From Tannerella sp. (GTDB taxonomy: Bacteria; Bacteroidota; Bacteroidia; Bacteroidales; Tannerellaceae): a stretch of 5,252 bases of DNA. Positions within the stretch are counted from its first letter, which is position 1. The number at the start of each line of letters is the position of its first letter. The translations under genes were made by a program, and so were the position numbers. The notes under the pieces are model-generated. The model was not told the DNA's origin, searched no databases, and saw nothing but the letters and a program-made list of their open reading frames with translations. Positions 1-5,252 of this stretch are shown here, in pieces. Where the stretch lies: the NCBI GenBank assembly GCA_031267485.1, contig JAIRYY010000275.1, forward strand, positions 1 through 5,252, given 5' to 3'.

Positions 1-307
1 CCAGCTGTTTCACGTACGCCTTGGAGGCGTTGAGCAGCACGCGGCTCTTGAAGCTCTCCGTCCAGTGCATCTGCATCTCCACGATGAAGCGGCGGCCGCT
101 GTTGTCGGTGCAGCACACATCGACAATGGAGTTTTTCAGCAGGGGAATCTCCGGAATCAGTTCGCCCGGCTGATACGTCAGGCTGACTATCCGCTGATCC
201 TTTTCCAGCGGCAGCATGCTGTTGAGCAGACTCATGCACAGGTGTTCATGTTCGCCGAAGATGCGCTTGAACGTCAGGTCGTTTTTGGGGTCAAGATAAT
301 GTATCAT
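1..307 (-). CDS. Rpn family recombination-promoting nuclease / PD-(D/E)XK transposase-like protein, C-terminus cut by window edge
   Basis: The first 102 codons are present; the rest lies beyond position 1. The N-terminus has the family opening YLDPKNDLTFKRIFGE (residues 4-19), seen at the start of many Bacteroidota proteins annotated as Rpn or PDDEXK-family transposase. The nuclease core follows: Asp63 in NSIVDV, then the E-x-Q pair Glu77/Gln79 in FIVEMQM, the usual spacing of the acid and catalytic strand in this PD-(D/E)XK branch. E. coli Rpn proteins are metal-dependent DNA endonucleases that promote RecA-independent recombination; that role here is inferred from the family. The ATG shares bases with the flippase TGA (ATGA, 307-304), so translation may be coupled. 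No Shine-Dalgarno is seen. The frame stays open upstream, but the conserved opening sits at this Met and the next codons upstream hold no ATG. A candidate own promoter lies at 336-343. Whether the C-terminal part is intact cannot be judged. Confidence 0.9.
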   Translation of the reverse strand, partial: MIHYLDPKNDLTFKRIFGEHEHLCMSLLNSMLPLEKDQRIVSLTYQPGELIPEIPLLKNSIVDVCCTDNSGRRFIVEMQMHWTESFKSRVLLNASKAYVKQL

Positions 308-1848
308 CGTTTGCAGTATTTGGAAATTACGCGGGCAAATATACGGAAATATTTCCTGAAATATTTCCCCACGTACGGGATTTCGGACAGGGGGAGGTCT
401 TTGCGGATGAATATCCCGATGAAAACGGCAAGCAGGAGGGTGCGGTATGCGAGGCGCAGGGTGATGGAATCTATTTGCGGCGTCATGCCGGCGACGTAAC
501 ATGCGGCGGCTATCGCGGCGTAGGCGAGGGCGGAGCGGAGGTCGTATTTTACCGGGAACTTTTTCTGTCCGGTGAAGTAGGAGAGGAGCATCATCAGCAG
601 GTTGCTTGCGAACGAGGCCCACGCGCAGGCTGCGTAACCGAAGCGCGGCACGAACGCGATGATGATTGCGACGGTGAGGGTGCAGCCGGCAATCGAAAAC
701 CAGGCGCCCCAGTGCGTACGGTCGGTCAGCTTGTACCAGACGGACAGGTTGTAGTAGATGCCGAAGAACATCTCGCCGAGCATGACTACCGGGACGACGG
801 CGAGTCCGGGATGATATTTCGCGTCGACGAAGTATTTCAGCAGGTCGAGATAGAACATCACGCCGGTGAAGATGATGAGCGAGAAGATGATGAAATATTT
901 CATCGCTTCGGCGTATGCCTTCCGGTTGTCGCCGTCTCTGTTTTTCGAGAAGACGAACGGCTCGTAGGCGTAGCGGAATGCCTGTATGAACATGACCATT
1001 ACGACAGCAATCTTGAAACATGCGCCGTATATCCCCAGCTGCGAATTTGCGTACTCCCGGTCGTCGAACAGGAACGGAAGCAGGATTTTGTCGACCGTCT
1101 GATTCAGCATCCCCGCCAGGCCGAGGATGAGTATCGGGAAGGAGTACCGCAGCATCCGGCGGAGGCGTTGCGGGTCGAACCGGGCGCGCAGTCCGGGCGT
1201 CATGTCGGGGATGAGCATCACGAATGTCAGGGCTGTCGTGAATATGTTCGAGATGAAAATGTATCCTATGCCGTAGCCGGGACGGTAGAAGAAACTTATC
1301 CATTCGGGGTGGACGGCGTGTATTCGCGGGCAGACGACGAGGAAGAAGATGTTCAGCAGGATGTTCAGCAGGATGTTCAGCAGTTTGACCGTCGCGAAGC
1401 GGACAGGCCTGTTGCGGTAGCGCAGGTAGGCGAAGGGGATGCAGCAGAAAGCGTCCGCCGCCGCGACGCACGCCATCATGCCGATGTATTCGGGATGAAG
1501 TCCGTATCCGAGCGCGCCGCTTAAGGGGCGGAGGAATATGAGGGCGCCGGCGAGGAAGAGGACGGACGTGAAAGCCACGCTGTACAGGGTGGTAGCGTAC
1601 ACCCGCACGGGCTCCCGTTCCTCTTTTTTGTTTATGAAGCGGAAGAAGCCCGTTTCCATGCCGTATGTCAGCAGCGCCATGAGCAGCGCTGTGATGCCGT
1701 AGATGTTCGTTACGATACCGTATTCGCCCGTGTTTTCAAGCACGCGGGTGTACATGGGGACGAGCATCCAGTTGAGAAACCGTCCGATGATACTGCTCAG
1801 GCCGTAGATGGCTGTATCTTTCGCCAGCCGCTTCATTCCTCCTGCCAT
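304..1848 (-). CDS. MOP-superfamily polysaccharide/lipid-linked oligosaccharide flippase (Wzx-like)
   Basis: This is a 514-residue inner-membrane protein with about 14 hydrophobic segments, near residues 13-30, 45-65, 85-106, 122-141, 152-172, 194-213, 235-258, 270-292, 315-338, 346-368, 381-400, 403-424, 438-454 and 464-481. The opening KDTAIYGLSSIIGRFLNW followed by PMYTRVL is typical of Bacteroidota O-antigen/teichoic-acid type flippases, which move undecaprenyl-linked glycans across the membrane; the substrate cannot be told from sequence. Length is at the upper end for the group because of a basic, aromatic tail (about residues 490-514). Start choice is uncertain: Met1 at 1848 overlaps the synthetase by 16 bases, whereas Met5 at 1836 gives an ATGA overlap and the more usual MKRLAKDTAIYG beginning. 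An AGGAGG lies only one base before Met5, too close to act normally for it. No glycosyltransferase or other glycan gene is adjacent. The gene carries an in-frame 12-bp triplicate at 1348-1383. Confidence 0.94.
   Translation of the reverse strand: MAGGMKRLAKDTAIYGLSSIIGRFLNWMLVPMYTRVLENTGEYGIVTNIYGITALLMALLTYGMETGFFRFINKKEEREPVRVYATTLYSVAFTSVLFLAGALIFLRPLSGALGYGLHPEYIGMMACVAAADAFCCIPFAYLRYRNRPVRFATVKLLNILLNILLNIFFLVVCPRIHAVHPEWISFFYRPGYGIGYIFISNIFTTALTFVMLIPDMTPGLRARFDPQRLRRMLRYSFPILILGLAGMLNQTVDKILLPFLFDDREYANSQLGIYGACFKIAVVMVMFIQAFRYAYEPFVFSKNRDGDNRKAYAEAMKYFIIFSLIIFTGVMFYLDLLKYFVDAKYHPGLAVVPVVMLGEMFFGIYYNLSVWYKLTDRTHWGAWFSIAGCTLTVAIIIAFVPRFGYAACAWASFASNLLMMLLSYFTGQKKFPVKYDLRSALAYAAIAAACYVAGMTPQIDSITLRLAYRTLLLAVFIGIFIRKDLPLSEIPYVGKYFRKYFRIFARVISKYCKR
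336..343 (-). promoter_or_regulatory. candidate Bacteroidota -7 box for the Rpn gene
   Basis: The minus strand reads TATATTTG, an exact match to the Bacteroidota -7 consensus TAnnTTTG, 28 bases upstream of the Rpn ATG and inside the 3' end of the flippase gene. The surrounding segment 308-372 is AT-rich (about 25 G/C of 65, counted by hand) in an otherwise GC-rich window. No convincing -33 TTTG/TTG element is found at the expected 19-21 base spacing; only TTTC with a 14-base spacer is present. Codon needs of the flippase tail (Tyr/Phe/Lys/Ile) could produce the same sequence by chance, so this is a modest call. Confidence 0.35.
345..368. repeat. two tandem palindromic 11-mers in the flippase 3' end
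   Basis: GAAATATTTCC occurs at 346-356 and again at 358-368, a period of 12 bases. The first copy, extended to 345-356, is a perfect 12-bp palindrome (GGAAATATTTCC); the second contains the same palindromic core. On the minus strand they encode a doubled Tyr-Phe-Arg-Lys-like tail (residues about 495-502) and sit just upstream of the TATATTTG box at 336-343. The arrangement resembles an operator, but a duplicated four-codon motif explains it equally well. Confidence 0.5.
1348..1383. repeat. perfect 3 x 12 bp tandem repeat inside the flippase gene
   Basis: The plus strand carries three identical copies of GATGTTCAGCAG with no spacer (1348-1359, 1360-1371, 1372-1383). On the coding strand each copy reads CTGCTGAACATC, giving Leu-Leu-Asn-Ile three times at residues 156-167, within the fifth predicted membrane helix. 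All codons are identical between copies, so this is a DNA-level duplication and not just similar amino acids. Because the unit is a multiple of three, gain or loss by slippage keeps the frame and changes helix length by four residues. Confidence 0.95.
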
Positions 1849-3920
1849 GTCGCCGTTTTTTCGATTCTTATCCGCGCGTCGACGGCGATGATGCCGTTTT
1901 CCGTAGCGAGCAGAGGGTTCACGTCAAGCTCCTTGATTTCCACGGCGAAGCGCAGCAGGGCGGACAGGCGCACGATAATCTGCGCGAAGCGGTGTTCGTC
2001 GATGCCTTTCTGTCCGCGTGCGCCCTCGAACACCCGGTGGCCTTTCAGCGAGCGTATCATCGAGAGCGCCTCTTCCGTCGCGAGCGGGGCGAGGCCGGAG
2101 GCGACGTCCCGGAATATCTCCACAAAGATGCCGCCAAGCCCGCACAGGACGATGTGCCCGAATTTCTCCTCATACTTCGCCCCGGCGAACAGTTCCATGC
2201 CCTCCAGCATGGGCTGTATCATGACGGAGCAGGCCTGCGGGATTTTCATCAGCCGCCGGAACTCCATCTCCAGGTGTTCCGGCGAACGGATGTTCAGCAC
2301 GACGCCGCCGACGTCCGACTTGTGTACGGGGCCGACGACTTTGGCGACGACGGGATAGCCCGTCTTCCCGGCAAAATCGCGCGCCTCCTCCCACCTGTCC
2401 GAAACCAGCTCCTCGACCATCGGGATGCCGGCCGCGCCGAACAGCATCTGCACGTAACGGGGCGCAATGTATCCCTCCCGTTCGGGGATGCTGTCGATGA
2501 TGTGCCGTATCCTCGGGATGTCGACGCCTTTAAGTTCAAGGCTGTTTGCCAGCGGGCGCGGGGTTTTGAGGATGGCGGTCAGCGCATTGGCCAGCCCCAC
2601 CTCGTCGCTGAAATTGACGTGCCCTTTCCGGACGAAAAAATCGGTCTCGTCCAGCGCCGTGTTCACCGAGGGCAGAATGGGAAAGATCGGTTTGCCGCAC
2701 GAGCGCATCTTCCTGTCCAGCACATCGTAGGCCTCGTACACGCGCGTCAGTCCGGGGCTGCCGAAGATGACGGCGATACCGTCAATCTCCCGGAATTTCC
2801 TTTCGCAGTAATCAATGGCCGCAGCCAGGTGCGCCGGTTCGCCCGTTCCCAGGATGTCAACCGGATTGCTCACCGACGCGCCCGGCAGCAGTTTGCCTTT
2901 CAGCTCTTTCGCCAGCGGGTGGGCGGACAGTTTGGGGATTTCCATCCCGCCTTTCGAGAGCGCGTCGGTGAGGATGACGGCCGGCCCACCGGCATGCGTC
3001 ACAATCGCAATATTCCTCCCCTTCAGCTCCTTCAGCGTGAAAACAGCCCCGGCCGTGGCCAGCTCTTCGCGGCTGAAGCAGCGGACGACGCCGGCCTTGC
3101 GGAAAAGCGCCTCGACGGCCAGGTCGGGGTTGGCCATTGCTCCCGTATGCGACGAGGCGGCGCGCATGCCGGATTCGGACGTGCCGGATTTTATCGCGGC
3201 AATCCTGCATCCCTTGCGGATGAGCGAACCGGTATGTTCGAGCATCCTGTCGGGGTCTTTGATGCTTTCGATGTAGAGGAGTTTGATTCTCGAATCCGTT
3301 TCCGGGTTGAAGTTCATGTCCATATACTCCAGCACGTCTTCGACGGAGGTCAGCGTCCCGTTGCCGACAGACCAGACGGAATTGAAGCGCAGCCCCATTT
3401 TTATAGCGGATTCCATGATGAAAATCGCCGTCCCTCCGGAGCTGGAGACCATGTCCGCCCCGAACGGGTCCATATCGGGAATGGGAAGCGTGAAGAGGCT
3501 GTGGTGGTATCTGTTCAGCAGACCGATGCAGTTTGGCCCGATGAGGCTTGCGCCGGCGCGGCTGATGACGCCGGCAATCTTCCGTTCGAGTTCCCCGCCC
3601 TCCGCGCCGGCCTCGGCGAATCCGGCGGTGTACATGATGAAAGCCCTGACGCCCTTTTCTTCGGCCAGGACGGTAACGGCCTCGAGGCATGCCGCCGCCG
3701 GGATGGATATGATGGCGAGGTCCGTCTGCGGTATATCCGACACGTTCGCATAGCATTTCAGTCCCTGGACTTCCGTTTCGCCGGGATTGACGGCATAAAG
3801 TCTTCCCCTGTAATTGCCGCCGGCAAGATTCCGGATGCAGTTGCCGCCCGGTTTGGAGGTCTTGTTCGACCCGCCGACGACGACGATGCTTTCCGGGTTT
3901 ATAAGTTCTCTGTTGATCAT
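1833..3920 (-). CDS. NDP-forming acyl-CoA synthetase (ADP-forming acetate--CoA ligase family), fused alpha-beta form
   Basis: The 695-residue length matches single-chain members. Domains in order: a CoA-binding Rossmann domain (about 1-140) opening with SIVVVGGSNKTSKPGGN and ending near ASLIGPNCIGLLNRY; a succinyl-CoA-ligase-like domain (about 150-450); and a C-terminal ATP-grasp domain (about 480-690). His258 in SSHTGA matches the phosphorylated alpha-subunit histidine of archaeal ADP-forming acetyl-CoA synthetase. HKSDVGGV (533-540) probably holds the beta-side histidine. GLGGIFVE (594-601) and ELDVNPLLA (664-672) are standard ATP-grasp signatures. There is no C-terminal GNAT domain, so it is not a Pat-type protein acetyltransferase. 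The family interconverts acyl-CoA + ADP + Pi with acid + CoA + ATP; the acyl group and direction here are unknown. No in-frame ATG lies immediately upstream, and MINRELINPESIVVVGG is a normal family start. It overlaps the flippase downstream. A candidate -7 box sits at 3940-3947. Confidence 0.95.
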   Translation of the reverse strand: MINRELINPESIVVVGGSNKTSKPGGNCIRNLAGGNYRGRLYAVNPGETEVQGLKCYANVSDIPQTDLAIISIPAAACLEAVTVLAEEKGVRAFIMYTAGFAEAGAEGGELERKIAGVISRAGASLIGPNCIGLLNRYHHSLFTLPIPDMDPFGADMVSSSGGTAIFIMESAIKMGLRFNSVWSVGNGTLTSVEDVLEYMDMNFNPETDSRIKLLYIESIKDPDRMLEHTGSLIRKGCRIAAIKSGTSESGMRAASSHTGAMANPDLAVEALFRKAGVVRCFSREELATAGAVFTLKELKGRNIAIVTHAGGPAVILTDALSKGGMEIPKLSAHPLAKELKGKLLPGASVSNPVDILGTGEPAHLAAAIDYCERKFREIDGIAVIFGSPGLTRVYEAYDVLDRKMRSCGKPIFPILPSVNTALDETDFFVRKGHVNFSDEVGLANALTAILKTPRPLANSLELKGVDIPRIRHIIDSIPEREGYIAPRYVQMLFGAAGIPMVEELVSDRWEEARDFAGKTGYPVVAKVVGPVHKSDVGGVVLNIRSPEHLEMEFRRLMKIPQACSVMIQPMLEGMELFAGAKYEEKFGHIVLCGLGGIFVEIFRDVASGLAPLATEEALSMIRSLKGHRVFEGARGQKGIDEHRFAQIIVRLSALLRFAVEIKELDVNPLLATENGIIAVDARIRIEKTATWQEE

Positions 3921-3979
3921 ATTCTTAAAGTTTTCCCGACAAATATAATACCTTTTCGCCGGAAACGGTCGATAGCCAT
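3917..3979 (-). other. possible 20-codon leader ORF ending in ATGA at the synthetase start
   Basis: An ATG at 3979-3977 opens a 20-codon frame (MAIDRFRRKGIIFVGKTLRI) whose TGA overlaps the synthetase ATG as ATGA (3920-3917). An AAGGAGG abuts the ATG with zero spacing, which is not a normal ribosome-binding distance. The peptide resembles nothing I recognise, and the candidate promoter at 3940-3947 falls inside the frame, so a transcript starting there would not include the leader start. Recorded as a possibility only. Confidence 0.15.
3940..3947 (-). promoter_or_regulatory. candidate Bacteroidota -7 box for the acyl-CoA synthetase operon
   Basis: The minus strand reads TATATTTG, matching TAnnTTTG, 19 bases before the synthetase ATG, which would give a leader of only about 10-15 bases. 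It lies in the only intergenic gap between complete genes in the window, where a promoter for the synthetase-flippase-Rpn group would be expected. No good -33 TTTG is visible at 19-21 bases; a TTTC with a 14-base spacer is the nearest resemblance. Confidence 0.45.
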
Positions 3980-3987
3980 CCTCCTTT

Positions 3988-4007
3988 CCTCTGAAAACCT
4001 CTGAAAA
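3988..4007. repeat. 10-bp perfect tandem direct repeat in the ruvB-synthetase gap
   Basis: CCTCTGAAAA occurs at 3988-3997 and directly again at 3998-4007, reading TTTTCAGAGG twice on the minus strand. The second copy runs into the A9/T9 tract. It may be a slippage product next to a homopolymer or a pair of protein-binding sites; nothing in the sequence decides between these. Confidence 0.8.
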
Positions 4008-4027
4008 AAAAAGCAGGTTAATCCGGC
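4004..4027 (-). terminator. weak candidate intrinsic terminator after ruvB
   Basis: On the minus strand GCCGG and CCTGC flank the five-base loop ATTAA (4027-4013), pairing at four of five positions with a C/T mismatch in the middle, followed directly by nine T (4012-4004). The position, about 40 bases past the ruvB stop, is right. The stem is short and imperfect, so termination may be partial and some read-through into the synthetase is possible. Confidence 0.4.
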
Positions 4028-4067
4028 AGCCGTCTGTTCATAGGGGTTATTGATTCAGCGTATGCGT

Positions 4068-5102
4068 TCAGGAAAAAAGGGCGCCCTGTTCCGGGAAGCG
4101 TTTTTTCCCCAGATGTCGGTAGGCGAGGTCGGTCACTTCGCGTCCGCGCGGGGTTCGCTTGATGAAGCCCTCCTGTATGAGGAAAGGCTCGTAGACCTCT
4201 TCGAGCGTGCCGGGGTCTTCGCTCAGGGCGGTGGCGAGGGTTGAGAGGCCGACCGGGCCTCCGCCGAACTTGTCGATGATGGTGTTCAGCAGTTTGTTGT
4301 CGATCTGGTCCAGTCCGTAGCGGTCGATGTTGAGCGCTTCCAGCGAATAGCACGATATGGCTTTGTCGATGGAGCCGTTACCTTTCACCTGCGCGAAGTC
4401 GCGGACGCGCCGCAGCAGCGCGTTGGCGACGCGGGGCGTGCCGCGGCTGCGTCCGGCAATCTCGCGGGCGGCTTCCGGATCGCACCCTATGCCGAGGATG
4501 TCGGCGCTGCGGAGGACTATTTTCGTGAGCGTCTCGACGTCGTAGTATTCGAGGTGCATGTTGATGCCGAACCGGGCGCGCAGGGGACTTGTCAGGAGGC
4601 CGCTGCGCGTCGTGGCGCCGATAAGCGTGAACGGCGACAGGTCTATCTGTATCGAACGCGCGCTCGGGCCTTTGTCGATCATGATGTCGATGCGGTAATC
4701 CTCCATCGCCGAATAAAGATACTCCTCGACGATGGGGCTGAGGCGGTGTATCTCGTCGATAAAAAGCACATCGTTCTTATCCAGCGACGTAAGAACCCCG
4801 GCGAGGTCTCCCGGCTTGTCCAGGACAGGCCCCGACGTGATTTTAATACCCACGCCGAGTTCGTTGGATATGATATTGGACAGGGTCGTCTTTCCCAGTC
4901 CCGGAGGGCCGTGCAGGAGCACGTGGTCGAGCGCTTCGCCGCGCATGCGCGTTGCCGTCACGAAGACTTTCAGGTTTTCCACCACCTTCGACTGCCCTCT
5001 GAAATCGCCGAAAGACAGCGGCCGCAGCTTGTTCTCGTATTCCTTGTCGCTTTCGGGGATACGCTTTGCCTCCTCCCGTATGTCGAAACGTTCTTCTTCC
5101 AT
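4068..5102 (-). CDS. ruvB: Holliday junction branch migration DNA helicase RuvB
   Basis: The 344-residue product has the usual length and full motif set. It is the ATP-driven motor of RuvABC: hexameric rings pump DNA through a RuvA-bound Holliday junction during recombinational repair. Visible parts are the N-terminal [12 protein letters not shown] (26-37), Walker A GPPGLGKT (65-72), Walker B FIDEIHRL (114-121), the hairpin region that contacts RuvA (about 130-155), sensor 1 GATTRSG (162-168), the arginine-finger segment SPLRARFG (172-179, Arg175 matching E. coli Arg174), sensor 2 GTPRVAN (221-227) and the C-terminal winged helix with GLSTLATAL and [13 protein letters not shown] (about 285-325). 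No key residue is missing. The start lies five bases after the preceding GH92-like stop, so ruvB is probably read from an upstream promoter. AGGAAG lies about 12 bases before the ATG, a weak ribosome site. ruvA and ruvC are not in the window. Confidence 0.99.
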   Translation of the reverse strand: MEEERFDIREEAKRIPESDKEYENKLRPLSFGDFRGQSKVVENLKVFVTATRMRGEALDHVLLHGPPGLGKTTLSNIISNELGVGIKITSGPVLDKPGDLAGVLTSLDKNDVLFIDEIHRLSPIVEEYLYSAMEDYRIDIMIDKGPSARSIQIDLSPFTLIGATTRSGLLTSPLRARFGINMHLEYYDVETLTKIVLRSADILGIGCDPEAAREIAGRSRGTPRVANALLRRVRDFAQVKGNGSIDKAISCYSLEALNIDRYGLDQIDNKLLNTIIDKFGGGPVGLSTLATALSEDPGTLEEVYEPFLIQEGFIKRTPRGREVTDLAYRHLGKKRFPEQGALFS

Positions 5103-5107
5103 ACTCT

Positions 5108-5252
5108 TTATTTCTTCCTGTTTTTACCGGCCTGTCCGTTCGAGAAGGAATACGGGAAATCGTCCGCCGCCGTTCCGCGCGAGGTGTTGGGGGAGGCGGA
5201 CATGTCGAAGTCGATGACGGCGCCGTCCGCGAGCGTGGCGTGTTTCACGTAA
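5108..5252 (-). CDS. C-terminal end of a GH92-like alpha-mannosidase family protein (partial)
   Basis: Only the last 47 codons are present; the 5' part lies beyond the window. The fragment contains [15 protein letters not shown] at about residues 8-22 of the visible part, followed by a TSRG...DDFPYSFS stretch. This matches the way many Bacteroidota GH92 exo-mannosidases end: a final beta-strand with a (G)GxLxFxM..xPN motif, then an acidic-Pro-Tyr-Ser tail. GH92 enzymes are calcium-dependent and trim alpha-mannose from glycans, usually in the periplasm or at the surface. The last residues ([10 protein letters not shown]) are polar and basic and look like an unstructured tail. Stop TAA at 5110-5108 precedes the ruvB ATG by five bases. 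The call rests on a short tail motif and no catalytic residue is visible, so another beta-sandwich protein remains possible. Confidence 0.65.
   Translation of the reverse strand, partial: YVKHATLADGAVIDFDMSASPNTSRGTAADDFPYSFSNGQAGKNRKK

Noticed and set aside
65..499. A 144-codon plus-strand frame at the Rpn/flippase junction
   Set aside because: It is antisense to the Rpn N-terminus, which has clear family motifs, and to the flippase tail; nothing in its own translation is recognisable.
1348..1383. The repeat cluster as a possible CRISPR or phage attachment site
   Set aside because: The units are 12 bp, contiguous, without spacers, and in frame within a gene, so it is a coding tandem repeat.
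475..1524. A 349-codon open frame on the plus strand opposite the flippase
   Set aside because: It mirrors the flippase codons: hydrophobic Leu/Ile/Phe codons read in reverse give Glu/Asp/Gln-rich sequence, including a QQDVQQDVQQDVQQ run that is only the complement of the LLNI repeat.
2857..3756. A 299-codon minus-strand frame inside the synthetase
   Set aside because: Its Arg/Gly/His-rich translation is the out-of-frame reading of a GC-rich gene; the overlapping frame carries the conserved synthetase motifs.
1992..4004. A 670-codon open frame on the plus strand opposite the acyl-CoA synthetase
   Set aside because: It is antisense to a gene with full domain motifs in GC-rich DNA, its translation is low-complexity (rich in Arg, Asp, His, Gly) with no recognisable motif, and it has no ribosome site or promoter.
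3921..4067. A riboswitch or structured RNA in the 147-base gap
   Set aside because: Apart from one weak hairpin plus T tract I see no paired elements or conserved riboswitch core, and the likely transcript start leaves too short a leader.
4554..5252. A 232-codon plus-strand frame opposite ruvB and the GH92 tail
   Set aside because: It runs across two well-supported minus-strand genes, shows no family resemblance and is a shadow of them.

Overview
The window reads as a stretch of a Bacteroidota (probably Bacteroidales) chromosome. Three things point there: the C-terminal tail of a GH92-type alpha-mannosidase-like protein, two copies of the Bacteroidota-type -7 promoter box TAnnTTTG with almost no usable Shine-Dalgarno sites, and an Rpn/PD-(D/E)XK protein of the kind common in gut Bacteroidales. 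G+C is clearly above 50% by eye, which fits the GC-rich members of the order, but genus cannot be decided from this sequence.

All supported genes lie on the minus strand and are read from high to low coordinates. First (5252-5108) is the last 47 codons of a GH92-like glycosidase. Five bases later comes a complete ruvB (5102-4068), the Holliday-junction branch-migration motor. A 147-base gap follows; it holds a T9 tract behind a weak hairpin (possible ruvB terminator), a 10-bp tandem repeat, a 20-codon ORF and a candidate promoter. Next is a 695-residue NDP-forming acyl-CoA synthetase (3920-1833). It overlaps a 14-helix MOP-family polysaccharide/lipid flippase (1848-304), whose stop codon in turn overlaps the start of an Rpn-family nuclease/transposase (307-1) that runs off the window edge.

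The acyl-CoA synthetase, flippase and Rpn genes are joined by overlaps and probably share a transcript, although no common pathway is evident. The synthetase belongs to energy and acyl-CoA metabolism, the flippase to envelope glycan export, and Rpn to DNA cleavage/recombination. RuvB is a housekeeping recombination protein.

I found no clearly new multi-gene system. The points most worth a second look are: the ATGA fusion of an Rpn gene to the flippase end, with an AT-rich, palindrome-bearing, promoter-like segment inside the flippase 3' end; a perfect 3 x 12 bp in-frame tandem repeat inside a flippase membrane helix; and a second ATGA at the synthetase/flippase junction that questions the flippase start. 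All calls come from reading motifs by eye, without a database search.
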